DNA of 64,000 nt from Arcicella rigui (GTDB lineage Bacteria > Bacteroidota > Bacteroidia > Cytophagales > Spirosomataceae): assembly GCF_034929435.1 (NCBI RefSeq), contig NZ_JAYFUM010000018.1:1-64000 (forward strand), in the 5' to 3' direction. A program made the position numbers and the translations under genes. The notes under the pieces are model-generated. The model was not told the origin of the DNA, searched no databases, and worked only from the letters and a program-made list of their open reading frames with translations. Positions 36,550-44,567 of this stretch are shown here, one piece after another (the first letter of the stretch is position 1; every line of letters begins with the position of its first letter).

Positions 36550-36581
36550 TTTGTCCAAAAATCATTTATTCCCTATCTTTG
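36550..36581 (+). promoter_or_regulatory. promoter of the carA leader transcript
   Basis: TTTG (36550-36553), 20 nt, TATCTTTG (36574-36581) is an exact Bacteroidota promoter. Transcription should start near 36588, about 10 nt before the leader ORF. Confidence 0.75.
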
Positions 36582-36598
36582 CACAAGAAATGAAATAA

Positions 36599-36700
36599 AT
36601 GATGATACAAGCCGTATATACAAGTTACTTCTGGGAAATGTCCAAAGATTTACCTTCAAAAAAAGGCTGTTTTATCGTTTCTAAAAAATATTTTTATTAG
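36599..36700 (+). CDS. 33-codon leader peptide upstream of carA
   Basis: A short ORF starting ATGATG at 36599, just after the predicted transcription start, and ending KKYFY-stop at 36698-36700. The last codons lie in a U-rich stretch (AAATATTTTTATTAG). Its stop codon overlaps the first bases of the terminator stem at 36699. A ribosome that keeps up with RNA polymerase to this stop would cover the left arm of the stem and prevent termination, as in E. coli pyrBI, where UTP-dependent pausing in a U-rich leader sets the coupling. No function beyond cis regulation is suggested. Translation is not proven; the inference rests on layout. Confidence 0.5.
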   Translation: MMIQAVYTSYFWEMSKDLPSKKGCFIVSKKYFY

Positions 36701-36728
36701 GAGGTCAAATTAATTGACCTCCTTTTTT
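36699..36728 (+). terminator. terminator/attenuator between leader ORF and carA
   Basis: AGGAGGTCAA (36699-36708) pairs perfectly with TTGACCTCCT (36714-36723) around ATTAA, followed by six T. It lies downstream of the promoter and upstream of carA (start 36760), with no other promoter visible between, so carA expression requires read-through. Confidence 0.8.
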
Positions 36729-36759
36729 ATAGTGCAATCTTTTACCAAGAAACAATCAA

Positions 36760-37857
36760 ATGAAAGTAACACAAAGCCAAGCAGCTATTTTGTTGTTGGA
36801 AGACGGTACAGTTTTTAGAGGGAATGCTCTCGGAAAAATCGGGACAAGTGGCGGAGAAATTTGCTTTAATACAGGTATGACGGGCTATCAGGAAATCTAT
36901 ACTGACCCTTCGTATTTCGGACAAGTAATTGTTAATACTACTTCACATATCGGAAATTATGGCGTGGTAAACGACTTAGAAGAAGAATCTGGTTCTGTTA
37001 AAATCGCTGGAATGGTTTGTAATGAATTTTCTCCGATTCATTCACGTAAAACGGCTGATGATTCGCTTCAAAATTATTTTGAAAAAGCAGGTATCGTCGG
37101 TATTTCTGGCGTTGATACTCGTCAAATCGTTCGTCATATCCGTGAAGTTGGTGTAATGAACTGCATCATTTCTTCTGAAATTTTGGATGTAGAAGAATTG
37201 AAAAAAGAGTTGGCAAAAATTCCACCAATGGAAGGTTTGGAATTGTCTTCTCAGGTTTGTACACAAGAGCCTTACTTCTTAGGCGACCCAGAGTCAGAAC
37301 ACAAAGTAGCAGTTTTAGACTTAGGTGTAAAGAAAAGTATTTTAAGTAACCTTACTGATAGAGGTTGTTATCTAAAAGTTTTCCCAGCTAAAACTCCTTT
37401 CGCAGACATGAAAGCTTGGAATCCTGATGGCTACTTTATCTCGAATGGCCCTGGCGACCCTGCCGTGATGCCTTACGCTATCAAAACGGTTTATCAAATC
37501 ATCGAGAACAATAGCCCTACTTTTGGTATCTGTTTAGGTCACCAAATTTTGGCACAAGCGTCTGGTCTTTCAACTTATAAAATGAAAAACGGACACCGTG
37601 GACTTAACCATCCTGTGAAAAACTTGATTACTGGTTTATCAGAAATTACTTCTCAGAATCATGGTTTTGCCGTAAAAATGTCGGAATTAGAGGCAAATGA
37701 AAATGTAGAATTAACGCATATCAACCTTAACGACAAAACTGTTGAAGGCTTGAGAAGAAAAGACAAGCCTGCCTTCTCGGTACAACACCACCCAGAAGCT
37801 TCACCAGGCCCACACGATTCACGTTATTTGTTTGATACTTTTGTGGAAATGTTGTAA
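36760..37857 (+). CDS. carA: carbamoyl-phosphate synthase small subunit
   Basis: A 365-residue glutaminase subunit of carbamoyl-phosphate synthase, which releases ammonia from glutamine for carbamoyl phosphate, precursor of pyrimidines and arginine. The N-terminal CPSase domain (1-140, LLLEDGTVFRGNALG, FNTGMTGYQEIYTDPSY) and the class I amidotransferase domain are complete: ISNGPGDP, nucleophile C258 in GICLGHQ, and H343/E346 in QHHPEASPGP. The large subunit gene carB is not adjacent. It is preceded by a leader ORF and terminator, suggesting attenuation control. Confidence 0.96.
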   Translation: MKVTQSQAAILLLEDGTVFRGNALGKIGTSGGEICFNTGMTGYQEIYTDPSYFGQVIVNTTSHIGNYGVVNDLEEESGSVKIAGMVCNEFSPIHSRKTADDSLQNYFEKAGIVGISGVDTRQIVRHIREVGVMNCIISSEILDVEELKKELAKIPPMEGLELSSQVCTQEPYFLGDPESEHKVAVLDLGVKKSILSNLTDRGCYLKVFPAKTPFADMKAWNPDGYFISNGPGDPAVMPYAIKTVYQIIENNSPTFGICLGHQILAQASGLSTYKMKNGHRGLNHPVKNLITGLSEITSQNHGFAVKMSELEANENVELTHINLNDKTVEGLRRKDKPAFSVQHHPEASPGPHDSRYLFDTFVEML

Positions 37858-38113
37858 TCAAGACTTTAGGACTTTGGACTTTAGGACTACAAGAGAAAAT
37901 AATGATAAAACTTGAGACTTGAAGATTTGAGGACTACATGATAATATAATGATGAAAGACTTGAAGATTAGGATTTAACATCCTAATCTTCAAGTCTTTT
38001 TCTCATTCAGTCTCATCATAAAACCCTAAAATCTATAAGCCATAAAGTCTTTCCCTCATTCAGTTCAAAATCCTAAAGTCTTCAAGTCCTAAATCTTAAA
38101 GTCCTTAATAAAA
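37858..38113. repeat. word-iterated spacer with 19-bp perfect hairpin
   Basis: AAAGACTTGAAGATTAGGA (37955-37973) and its exact inverse (37981-37999) flank a 7-nt loop and are followed by TTTT, so the hairpin can terminate carA transcription. The left flank repeats GGACTTTAGGACTTTGG and the right flank repeats AAAGTCTTCAAGTCCTAAA in inverse sense, making the whole 250 bp a loose giant palindrome of the words ACTT, AGGA and TCCT. Confidence 0.8.
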
Positions 38114-38767
38114 ATGGAAAGAGTAAGAATTACTGACGATGGTTTTACTACTTTATTCAGCAGCGAGTTTAACCAACATTATCATTCTGTTCGTGGTGCT
38201 TTAGATGAAACCCAAAGAGTATATATTGAATTGGGTTTATTGGCAAAAATGCAAGAAACAAAAGCTATTTCTATTTTAGAATTGGGCTTTGGTACTGGCT
38301 TGAATGCTTTGATGACGGCTTTGGAAGCCGAGAAACAACAAATCAAAATTCACTATACCAGCCTTGAGCCTTTTCCTATTTCTGGAGAAGATGTAAAGTT
38401 GCTCAATTTTCAAAATGGTTTAGGAACAGATTTAATTCAAAAACTTCATGAAGTAAACTGGAACGAAAGCGTGGAAATTACGCCGAATTTTACCCTTAAA
38501 AAAGTACAAACTACTTTACAGGATTTTAAGGAAAAAGCTATTTTCGACCTTGTTTATTATGATGCTTTTGCTCCATCTTCACAGCCAGAACTCTGGACAG
38601 CCGAAATATTTGCACATGTGGCTACTTTTATGAAAAAAGGAGCTTTTCTTACTACTTACTGTTCAAAAACAGTAGTGAGAAGAGCAATGGAATCGGTAGG
38701 ATTTAAAGTAGAAAAACACTCAGGAATTTGGGGAAAAAGAGAAGTAGTAAGAGCCATTTGGCAATAA
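38114..38767 (+). CDS. mnmD: tRNA U34 5-aminomethyl methyltransferase MnmD
   Basis: A 217-residue AdoMet-dependent methyltransferase corresponding to the MnmC1 domain alone. Motifs: ILELGFGTGLNALMTALEAE (AdoMet binding, near 55-75), DLVYYDAFAPSSQPELWTAEIF (substrate and catalytic DAFAP) and FLTTYCSKTVVRRAMESVGFKVEKHSGIWGKREVVRA at the end. It converts aminomethyl-uridine at the wobble position of certain tRNAs to the methylaminomethyl form. The oxidoreductase half of MnmC is absent, as in other bacteria with free-standing MnmD. A strong terminator follows. Confidence 0.9.
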   Translation: MERVRITDDGFTTLFSSEFNQHYHSVRGALDETQRVYIELGLLAKMQETKAISILELGFGTGLNALMTALEAEKQQIKIHYTSLEPFPISGEDVKLLNFQNGLGTDLIQKLHEVNWNESVEITPNFTLKKVQTTLQDFKEKAIFDLVYYDAFAPSSQPELWTAEIFAHVATFMKKGAFLTTYCSKTVVRRAMESVGFKVEKHSGIWGKREVVRAIWQ

Positions 38768-38772
38768 AAAAA

Positions 38773-38806
38773 GGGATTATGAATCAACGCATTCATAATC
38801 CCCTTT
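38773..38806. terminator. intrinsic terminator between convergent genes
   Basis: GGGATTATGAAT pairs perfectly with ATTCATAATCCC around CAACGC, with flanking A and T tracts. It lies between mnmD and the convergent 474-residue protein gene and can serve both. Confidence 0.88.
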
Positions 38807-38824
38807 TGATATTTTCTTAGTTTA

Positions 38825-40249
38825 TTATGCTGATGTTACTTCACAAGGATACCCAAACAAACAATTATCTTTTACCAATTTAGATACTACTTTTGGTACT
38901 AATTCTTCCCAACCAGACTCACCCGATTGAATTAATTTAAGTACAGCATCCGTATTGATTTTCAAAAGGTTTTTATCGTAATTCTTAATGTCTGCAAATT
39001 TATCATTGTCTTGCAAGTATTGAAACAAACCTTTGAGATGCGATGGTGGCGTAAATTCTTTAGTAGTTACGATTTCACCTTTGGCATTCATCATTGGGTG
39101 CAAGTAAAGTTTAATTTTAGGAGCAAACAAAGTAGAGAAAGCCGCCAAAATACCGCCAGAAATATTGGTATAGTGTTTTTCTTCAAAAATATAATCAAGG
39201 TTTGGCATACCCAAGATTAAGCCCATTCTCAATTTTGTGAAACTACCCAAGTATTGTACAAGTCTGTAATATTCATGGAAATTAGAAATCAATACAGTAT
39301 GCCCCAGCGAACATAAAATATCTACTCTATCCAAGAAATCTCTGTCGTTAATTTGTTCGCTTCCTGCTTGTAGATTTTTCAGTGTTAGCTCTGCCAAGAG
39401 TACTACTTTATCATCATCTACATCTGGTTCGGCTTCAAATTGTTTCAAACCAGTTTTAATCATATCCAGTGAAACATTCGTTACAGGACGAAAACGCCCA
39501 CGAACTGCCACGATGTGTTTCTTATAAAAAGCCTCCGAAGGTTGCATTACATTTCCATCTGGGCCAAAAAGTGCGGCATTGGTAAAACCTTTTTTCACCA
39601 AATATAAAGACATCAAACGATTATCAACCTCTTTAAAATCTGGGCCGCTAAAACGAATCATATCAATCTCGATACGGTCAGAAGAAAGGTCGTCCATCAA
39701 AGATTCTAAAAGAATTTCAGGCTTTTCATGGTAATAAAAACAACCATACATCAAGTTTACACCGATAATCCCCAAAGCTTGTTGTTGTAGCACGTTGTCA
39801 TTGTCTTTCATTCTTACGTGAATCACAACATCATTGGGAGCACCATTGGGCTGAAGCTGAAAACGTAGCCCAATCCAACCGTGTGGGTCGTTAGTTTTTT
39901 GGTAATTCAAAGCTGCAACGGTATCCGCAAAAGCAAAAAATGTACGTTCTGATGCCATTTCGGTCAAACGTACATTTAATAATTTATACTCACGAGTCAG
40001 CATTTTCATTAGACGAGCCTCCACTACATATCTACCCGACTCCTCTTCGCCGTAGATTGCATCAGAGAAAGCCATGTCATAAGCAGAAATGGTTTTTGCA
40101 ATTGTTCCAGATGCTCCGCCAGATTTGAAAAAATTAGCCGCCACATCCTGTCCAGCACCAATCTCTGCAAAAGAGCCATAAATTCGACGGTCAAGATTGA
40201 TGCGAAGTGCCTTCTGTTTTGTACCTAAATTTCTATCGTAATTTACCAT
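38825..40249 (-). CDS. conserved Bacteroidota protein, often labelled nicotinate-nucleotide adenylyltransferase
   Basis: A 474-residue soluble protein that I recognise as strongly conserved across Bacteroidota (NYDRNLGTKQKALRINLDRRIYGSFAEIGAGQDVAANFFKSGGASGTIAKTISAYDMAFSDAIYG; split here only for reference). Similar proteins carry automatic names such as nicotinate-nucleotide adenylyltransferase or TonB-dependent receptor. Neither fits what I see: no nucleotidyltransferase HxGH-type motif, no signal peptide, no plug or barrel. Notable conserved pieces are FSGPDFKEVDNRLMSLYLVKKG, RGRFRPVT and DILCSLGHTVLISNFHEYY. Function unknown; cytoplasmic. Stands alone between two terminator regions. Confidence 0.6.
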   Translation of the reverse strand: MVNYDRNLGTKQKALRINLDRRIYGSFAEIGAGQDVAANFFKSGGASGTIAKTISAYDMAFSDAIYGEEESGRYVVEARLMKMLTREYKLLNVRLTEMASERTFFAFADTVAALNYQKTNDPHGWIGLRFQLQPNGAPNDVVIHVRMKDNDNVLQQQALGIIGVNLMYGCFYYHEKPEILLESLMDDLSSDRIEIDMIRFSGPDFKEVDNRLMSLYLVKKGFTNAALFGPDGNVMQPSEAFYKKHIVAVRGRFRPVTNVSLDMIKTGLKQFEAEPDVDDDKVVLLAELTLKNLQAGSEQINDRDFLDRVDILCSLGHTVLISNFHEYYRLVQYLGSFTKLRMGLILGMPNLDYIFEEKHYTNISGGILAAFSTLFAPKIKLYLHPMMNAKGEIVTTKEFTPPSHLKGLFQYLQDNDKFADIKNYDKNLLKINTDAVLKLIQSGESGWEELVPKVVSKLVKDNCLFGYPCEVTSA

Positions 40250-40513
40250 GAAATTATTCTCTTTTATTTATTTGTTTTATCCTTAAAACCACTTCCTAAT
40301 TTACGATTCTAAGGGCAAATTTTGGTATTTATCTATTAAAAATACAATTCTTTGTTAAAAAATTACTGAAAAATTTTCTCTTTATCAGCTCTATTTACTT
40401 AAAAAAAATTACACCAAAAAGTATTTTAGAATCTGTATAAATTACTTGTGTAAAACGACAATCAAGCTATATATATTTTTAGAGGATAAAATCAACGAAT
40501 AATCCAAGCAGAC

Positions 40514-41359
40514 TTATGATTTATGGAATAAAGTGAGTCCAGCAATGGGGCTTTCCATAATTCTACCAATGCTAAAACCTTTTTCATTTGCTACCCTTCT
40601 GAGAATATCAGAGTAATAAAATGCTACCGAACCCGTAAAATGTACGGGATATTCTTGTATGTTTGGGTACTTCGATAAGTACTTTTCAAAGAATAAGCTA
40701 AAGGCGTTTCTTGCCAAGTCGAAAGTGAAAGGATGATTGCGATTATCAAAAATAAATTTAGAAAAAGAAGCAAAGTAACGATTTGGAAAAGGTTTTTGGT
40801 AGCCATTCTCTAAAATTTCGAGACGGTCTTTTGCTCCAAATCTTTTCTCAAATTTCTCACGAATATCCTGTGGCATTTCTTTATGAAGATAGCTCAACAC
40901 CAATTGCTTGCCCAAGTACGCCCCACTTCCTTCGTCTCCGAGCCAAAAACCTAAAGGTGGCACTTGAAAGGTAATGGCATTTCCATCGTAAAAACAAGAG
41001 TTTGAACCCGTTCCTAAAATACAAGCAATCCCCGCCTCACGTCCACACAAAGCACGAGCCGCCGCAAGCATATCGCTATATATTTCAGTAATTTCAACAG
41101 GGGGGAAAAGGGTTTTTATTGCCAAGCGAATAATATCAGCTTTTTCTTCATTTGTTACACCTGTGCCATAATAATACACCTCTGAAACACCTTCATCTTT
41201 AGGAAGCGTAGGTAAAAGATTTTTTTCAAGTTCTTCAATAATTGAATTACTTGTTTGATAATATGGATTTAGTCCAATGGTTTTGGCCTGTAAAACACCA
41301 TTTTTAGTAATGATACGCCAGTCCGTTTTACTTGAACCACTTTCTGCGATTAAAATCAT
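40514..41359 (-). CDS. BadF/N-acetylglucosamine-kinase-like ATPase
   Basis: A 281-residue sugar-kinase-fold protein of the BadF/BadG/BcrA/BcrD ATPase family. It starts MILIAESGSSKTDW, the phosphate-1 motif; IACILGTGSNSCFYDG is the phosphate-2 region and FTGSVAFYYSDILRR the adenosine motif near the C terminus. Bacteroidota members are predicted N-acetylglucosamine kinases acting in cell-wall amino-sugar recycling. I chose the ATG at 41359 because the upstream 18 codons contain no family sequence. It lies 63 bp after the small cytochrome-b5-like gene, in the same direction. Confidence 0.82.
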   Translation of the reverse strand: MILIAESGSSKTDWRIITKNGVLQAKTIGLNPYYQTSNSIIEELEKNLLPTLPKDEGVSEVYYYGTGVTNEEKADIIRLAIKTLFPPVEITEIYSDMLAAARALCGREAGIACILGTGSNSCFYDGNAITFQVPPLGFWLGDEGSGAYLGKQLVLSYLHKEMPQDIREKFEKRFGAKDRLEILENGYQKPFPNRYFASFSKFIFDNRNHPFTFDLARNAFSLFFEKYLSKYPNIQEYPVHFTGSVAFYYSDILRRVANEKGFSIGRIMESPIAGLTLFHKS

Positions 41360-41422
41360 GAGATAAAATTTTGGGAATAAATAATGCAACCATTTTTGGA
41401 AAAAATGGGTCAATGTTAGTAG

Positions 41423-41653
41423 TTAAATTAATTCACCCACAATCGAAAATTTCTCAAATACTTTGTCGGTATGAGGGGCATTTTTGAGTTCTTCGGTAAG
41501 GTCTTGTCCAGCCCAATGCTCATAGTGTTTGCCATTTCGCCAAAGCCTTGAAGCACCAACATCATAAATAATTCCTCGAAAAGCTACCCAAATTTCGTCT
41601 CGGTCTTGACCATTACGAAGGGCTAATTGAGATTTTGTATATTTTTTTGACAT
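41423..41653 (-). CDS. small cytochrome b5-like heme-binding domain protein
   Basis: A 76-residue protein consisting of one cytochrome b5-like (MAPR-type) domain: YTKSQLALRNGQDRDEIWVAFRGIIYDVGASRLWRNGKHYEHWAGQDLTEELKNAPH. The order YTxxxLxxxNG, WVAFRGxIYDV and HWAGQDLT is that of prokaryotic single-domain members. No signal or membrane span, so cytoplasmic. The classic two-histidine axial pair is not clear; HYEHW and APHT supply candidates. The start at 41653 excludes an unsupported 13-residue extension. Role unknown. Confidence 0.75.
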   Translation of the reverse strand: MSKKYTKSQLALRNGQDRDEIWVAFRGIIYDVGASRLWRNGKHYEHWAGQDLTEELKNAPHTDKVFEKFSIVGELI

Positions 41654-41743
41654 ATTATTTTTAATATATTGTATCAAATTTGGGGATTCCAATTTATTTT
41701 ATCATTTTTAGAGTTCAAAAAATTTACTAATCATAACAGAATA

Positions 41744-42214
41744 ATGAAAAAACTAATTCTATCTTTACCTATACTATTTGCTTTCGTCTTGGTATTCAGT
41801 AGTTGCTCAAAAACAACCGTTGAACCTACTGTAAAAGAGAAACTAACAAAGACCTTCAGTGTAAGCATTGCTAAAGAAGGAGGCGTAGAAGTTTATGATA
41901 AATCTAAAACCAGCAATACCGCTCCGGGTTATGCTAATTACAAACTTAGTTTATCTTCAACTGGTACGGCTACTCTAACAGCTAAAGATAATACAACTTT
42001 TACAGGTACTTGGTCGGTATCAAGCGATAATAAAACTTTAAGTTTGACAGGCTTAAAAACTTCAGCAGGAAGTAATCCTACTGGTACAACAGGAACAATT
42101 GAGTTTACCATTGTTACGATTGACGGTACAGGAGCAGCAGTTACCTTAGAATCTCTGCAAGTTGATTTGAAAGCTGGTAGCAAAATTGTTAATTTACAGT
42201 TAGTGAATTCTTAA
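41744..42214 (+). CDS. lipoprotein with lipocalin-like beta domain
   Basis: A 156-residue lipoprotein: signal KKLILSLPILFAFVLVFSSC, lipidated cysteine C21. The mature part is beta-rich and threonine-rich (YANYKLSLSSTGTATLTAKDNTTFTGTWSVSSDNKTLSLTGLK), like the lipocalin-like domains (DUF5004 type) common in Bacteroidota lipoproteins. Ligand unknown. ATG at 41744 begins the signal peptide. A terminator follows. Confidence 0.72.
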   Translation: MKKLILSLPILFAFVLVFSSCSKTTVEPTVKEKLTKTFSVSIAKEGGVEVYDKSKTSNTAPGYANYKLSLSSTGTATLTAKDNTTFTGTWSVSSDNKTLSLTGLKTSAGSNPTGTTGTIEFTIVTIDGTGAAVTLESLQVDLKAGSKIVNLQLVNS

Positions 42215-42238
42215 ACCAAACATAAATAAGTACCTTTT

Positions 42239-42267
42239 AGCCATTCTTCACAGAATGGCTTTTTTTG
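42239..42267 (+). terminator. intrinsic terminator after lipoprotein gene
   Basis: AGCCATTCT pairs with AGAATGGCT around TCAC, followed by seven T. Confidence 0.9.
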
Positions 42268-42329
42268 TTTATAATAAAAATCAAAGCTTTACTTATCTCA
42301 ATCACAAATTCTGAACGTAACTTTGTAGC

Positions 42330-43358
42330 ATGGAAACAAGAACAGAATTAAGTACCATTGGTGAATTTGGCTTGATTAAGTTAATCAATTCAAAATTTGA
42401 ACTTAAAAATCCAGAATCTCTCAAAGGAATTGGGGATGATGCCGCCATTATTGATACTGCTGGCAAAGAATTGGTAGTTTCAACCGACCTTTTGCTTGAA
42501 GGCATACATTTCGATTTAGCTTATACGCCACTCAAACACTTAGGCTATAAAGCCGTAGCCGTAAATGTTTCAGACATTGCGGCGATGAATGCCATTCCAA
42601 AACAAATTACGGTAAGTCTCGGACTCAGTAATCGCTTTTCGGTAGAGGCTATCGAAGAATTATATGAAGGTATCAAAATCGCTTGCGATGAATATAAAGT
42701 TGATTTAGTCGGTGGCGATACTTCTGCCTCTCGTTCTGGCTTAGTGATTTCAATTACGGCTTTGGGAACTGCCCAAAAAGAAAACATTGTTCAAAGAAAC
42801 ACCGCCAAAGCAAACGATATTATTTGTGTTTCGGGCGACTTAGGAGCGGCTTTTATGGGTTTGCAAACCCTTGAAAGAGAAAAACAAGTATTTTTGGCGA
42901 ATCCTGATATGCAGCCACAATTGGATAAAGACAAAGATTATGTAATTGAACGCCAATTGAAACCGAATGCTCGTATGGATGTGATTTATGAATTACGAGA
43001 TTTGGGCGTTGTGCCTACTTCGATGATTGATGTTTCGGACGGATTGGCTTCTGAGCTTTTGCATCTTTGTAAGAATTCGGGAACAGGAGCAGTGATTTTT
43101 GAAGATAAAATTCCTATCGACGACCAAACGTATTTGGTAGCCACAGAACTAACTTTCAGCCCAATGACGGCAGCTTTGAATGGTGGAGAAGATTACGAAT
43201 TACTCTTTACGATAAAGCAAGAAGATTTTGAAACCATCAAAAATATGTCTGATATTAGTTTCTTGGGCTACATGACCAACGACGTAGATGGAGTAAAACT
43301 GATGATGAAATCAGGTAGTTTAATCAATGTTACTTCTCCCGGTTTTGAACATTTTTAG
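42330..43358 (+). CDS. thiL: thiamine-monophosphate kinase
   Basis: A 342-residue ThiL, which phosphorylates thiamine monophosphate to the active diphosphate. It has the PurM-like fold with LSTIGEFGLIKLI at the start, LKGIGDDAAIID (metal and ATP binding), STDLLLEGIHFDL, VNVSDIAAMNA, VGGDTSAS and MIDVSDGLASELLHLC, ending with NGGEDYELLFT. A TAACTTTG box ends only 5 bp before the ATG (42318-42325), which would make a very short or absent leader, but no -33 element is seen. Confidence 0.95.
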   Translation: METRTELSTIGEFGLIKLINSKFELKNPESLKGIGDDAAIIDTAGKELVVSTDLLLEGIHFDLAYTPLKHLGYKAVAVNVSDIAAMNAIPKQITVSLGLSNRFSVEAIEELYEGIKIACDEYKVDLVGGDTSASRSGLVISITALGTAQKENIVQRNTAKANDIICVSGDLGAAFMGLQTLEREKQVFLANPDMQPQLDKDKDYVIERQLKPNARMDVIYELRDLGVVPTSMIDVSDGLASELLHLCKNSGTGAVIFEDKIPIDDQTYLVATELTFSPMTAALNGGEDYELLFTIKQEDFETIKNMSDISFLGYMTNDVDGVKLMMKSGSLINVTSPGFEHF

Positions 43359-43400
43359 ATAAATGGTGATTAGAGTTTTTAATTATCAAAAATTTACAAA

Positions 43401-43434
43401 AAAGGCTTCATTTTTCTGAATGAAGCCTTTTTTG
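43401..43434. terminator. bidirectional intrinsic terminator
   Basis: AAAGGCTTCATT (43401-43412) pairs perfectly with AATGAAGCCTTT (43419-43430) around TTTCTG, with A tract before and T tract after, between convergent thiL and the prenyltransferase gene. Confidence 0.9.
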
Positions 43435-43455
43435 TTTTTTTTATTAACGCTTCTT

Positions 43456-44346
43456 TTAAGTTGCCATCATCGTAAGTACTCCTAAAAGCATAATAATTTT
43501 ACAGGCATTACTCAAAAAAGCAAAGTCAGAAGGCTTATCTGCATAAACTAATTTATAAGTAAGAAAGCCCACGGGAATCATCAATAATAAGAAAATATAA
43601 GAAAGACGTACATTGTTTAGCTGAACCGATAAGGTAAACAATATTGAAATAAAAACAGCGATAAAAGCAAAGACTAAGTTTTTGGTTCTGGCAATTCCCC
43701 AAATAATTGGAAGAGTACGACAACCGTGTCGTTCATCGCCTTTTACGTCTTCCATGTCTTTAATAATTTCACGAATGAGTGTAATAAAAAATGAAAAAGT
43801 AGCATACACCCATACTTCTTTTTGATGTCCGGGATAATACACTGCCAAAACTAACAGCGAAAAACCAGTAAGAATTGCCACCATCAAATTACCCCAAAAA
43901 GCCAATCTTTTGAGTTTGTTTGCATACAACCACAAACAAAAAACAGCCGCCAAATTCACCAAAGCTACTCTCCTATTCACCAGTAAACCAAGTACGATTC
44001 CCGAACCATTAAAAATCTGATTGATTAATAAAGCCCATCTTCTTTTGATATAACGACCAATCACTACACGGTCGGGCTTATTAACGAGGTCGATTTTTAT
44101 ATCATAATAATCGTTGATGATATAGCCCGAAGCGGCTATCAAAACAGTAGCTAAAGAAATTAAGCCTAAGTTTTTCTCAAGAAGTATTTCTTTGAAATGT
44201 TCCAAAGACAAAGGCTTGTCGCTAATCAGAAAAAATCTGGTAAAGTATTGTGTAAAAACAATGATGGCTAAATTTGGCCAACGTATCAGTCGGCTAAATC
44301 CCAGAATCACTTGCCGATATGTTACTTTCCGAGGAGTTTTTAACAT
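43456..44346 (-). CDS. UbiA-family prenyltransferase (geranylgeranylglycerol-phosphate synthase-like)
   Basis: A 296-residue integral membrane prenyltransferase with about eight hydrophobic helices. The two aspartate-rich motifs are YIINDYYDIKIDLVNKPDR (first, NDxxDxxxD) and REIIKDMEDVKGDERHGCRTLP (second). Bacteroidota proteins of this type are annotated as geranylgeranylglycerol-phosphate geranylgeranyltransferase-like; the actual acceptor is not set by sequence and could be an aromatic compound instead. Monocistronic, ending at the bidirectional terminator. Confidence 0.82.
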   Translation of the reverse strand: MLKTPRKVTYRQVILGFSRLIRWPNLAIIVFTQYFTRFFLISDKPLSLEHFKEILLEKNLGLISLATVLIAASGYIINDYYDIKIDLVNKPDRVVIGRYIKRRWALLINQIFNGSGIVLGLLVNRRVALVNLAAVFCLWLYANKLKRLAFWGNLMVAILTGFSLLVLAVYYPGHQKEVWVYATFSFFITLIREIIKDMEDVKGDERHGCRTLPIIWGIARTKNLVFAFIAVFISILFTLSVQLNNVRLSYIFLLLMIPVGFLTYKLVYADKPSDFAFLSNACKIIMLLGVLTMMAT

Positions 44347-44567
44347 TCTATTATAAGATAAATTTCATTGAAGTAAACAACCGAGAATAAGGATTGAACA
44401 ATGCTTAAACAACCAAATTTATCCTAATTTCATCCCTTAAAAAACTTTTTTCTTTCACAATAGAGATTTTTTTTTGTTTTTGTTTGTTAGACTTCTGATG
44501 AGATATTTCGTAAGGCTCAATTAATACATATCCACAACGTGCGGCGAACCGCTTCAACATTAAGTTA

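Noticed and set aside
38825..40249. TonB-dependent receptor call
   Set aside because: No signal peptide, TonB box, plug or aromatic C-terminal strand; the protein is soluble.
42318..42330. Leaderless thiL transcript
   Set aside because: The TAACTTTG box is well placed for it, but no -33 element is seen, so chance cannot be excluded.
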